DNA of 5,159 bases from Abditibacteriota bacterium (GTDB taxonomy: Bacteria; Armatimonadota; UBA5829). The first letter of the stretch is position 1; each line of letters begins with the position of its first letter. The position numbers and the translations under genes are program-made. Below, one piece after another: positions 5,089 to 5,159 of the stretch. The stretch spans positions 1 through 5,159 of the forward strand of contig JAGDDM010000093.1 of assembly GCA_017958015.1 (NCBI GenBank), read 5' to 3'. The notes beneath the pieces are model-generated. The model was not told the DNA's origin. It searched no databases and was given only the letters and a program-made list of their open reading frames with translations.

Positions 5089-5159
5089 ATAAAATATACC
5101 TTATGTTTGTTTATGACCACTACGAAAACGTAAGGTATTTTTTAACGCTGTTTGCGCTT
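5089..5159. other. AT-rich right edge, no assignable gene
   Basis: No complete gene is visible. On the - strand the three frames entering from the edge stop at 5144-5142, 5122-5120 and 5103-5101; the first leaves only a KRKQR tail. On the + strand an ATG at 5103 opens a frame of 19 codons that runs off the window without a ribosome binding site. ATACCTTA (5096-5103) and TAAGGTAT (5131-5138) form an 8-base inverted repeat. The leftward terminator at 5064-5088 favours a - strand gene ending here, but the frame cannot be chosen. Confidence 0.5.

Noticed and set aside
5103..5159. Start of a + strand gene (MFVYDHYENV...)
   Set aside because: There is no ribosome binding site or promoter, only 19 codons are visible, and the adjacent terminator points the other way. 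It cannot be excluded without sequence beyond the edge.

Overview
The window fits a Gram-negative (diderm) bacterium of moderate-to-high GC. Three adjacent leftward genes encode exported proteins with Sec-type signal peptides. One ends in a PEP-CTERM/exosortase sorting tail, one looks like a small outer-membrane beta-barrel ending in Phe, and one is a multi-domain SGNH/sialate O-acetylesterase-like carbohydrate esterase. This combination is common in the PVC group (Lentisphaerae, Kiritimatiellae, Verrucomicrobia, Planctomycetes). That placement is inference; no taxonomic marker gene is present.

Layout, left to right. (1) Bases 1-56 hold a mosaic of short hairpins joined by ACATCAC linkers. 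(2) 57-1769 (-) is the SGNH esterase; its last codons and stop lie inside a 33-base near-perfect inverted repeat. (3) 1859-2554 (-) is a PEP-CTERM protein. (4) 2676-3296 (-) is a putative beta-barrel envelope protein. (5) 3424-4815 (+) is dihydrolipoyl dehydrogenase (lpdA), divergent from the other three. (6) 4816-5159 is non-coding as far as I can see: the lpdA terminator, a 4 x 7-base tandem repeat, a second run of hairpins with TACATCACT linkers, and a leftward terminator belonging to a gene beyond the right edge.

Each gene appears to be its own transcription unit. All four have a plausible sigma-70-type promoter. The two leftward junctions share a compact design in which the U-tract or hairpin of the upstream gene's terminator overlaps the -35 region of the next promoter. 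In the divergent intergenic region the two -35 boxes sit back to back as an 11-base palindrome, so the envelope-protein and lpdA promoters cannot easily be occupied together.

Functionally, the three leftward genes concern the envelope or extracellular polysaccharide and glycan handling. lpdA is the shared E3 flavoprotein of 2-oxoacid dehydrogenase or glycine cleavage complexes, whose partner subunits are not here. I see no obvious new defence or mobile system. The least explained structure is the hairpin/CATCAC mosaic on both flanks.
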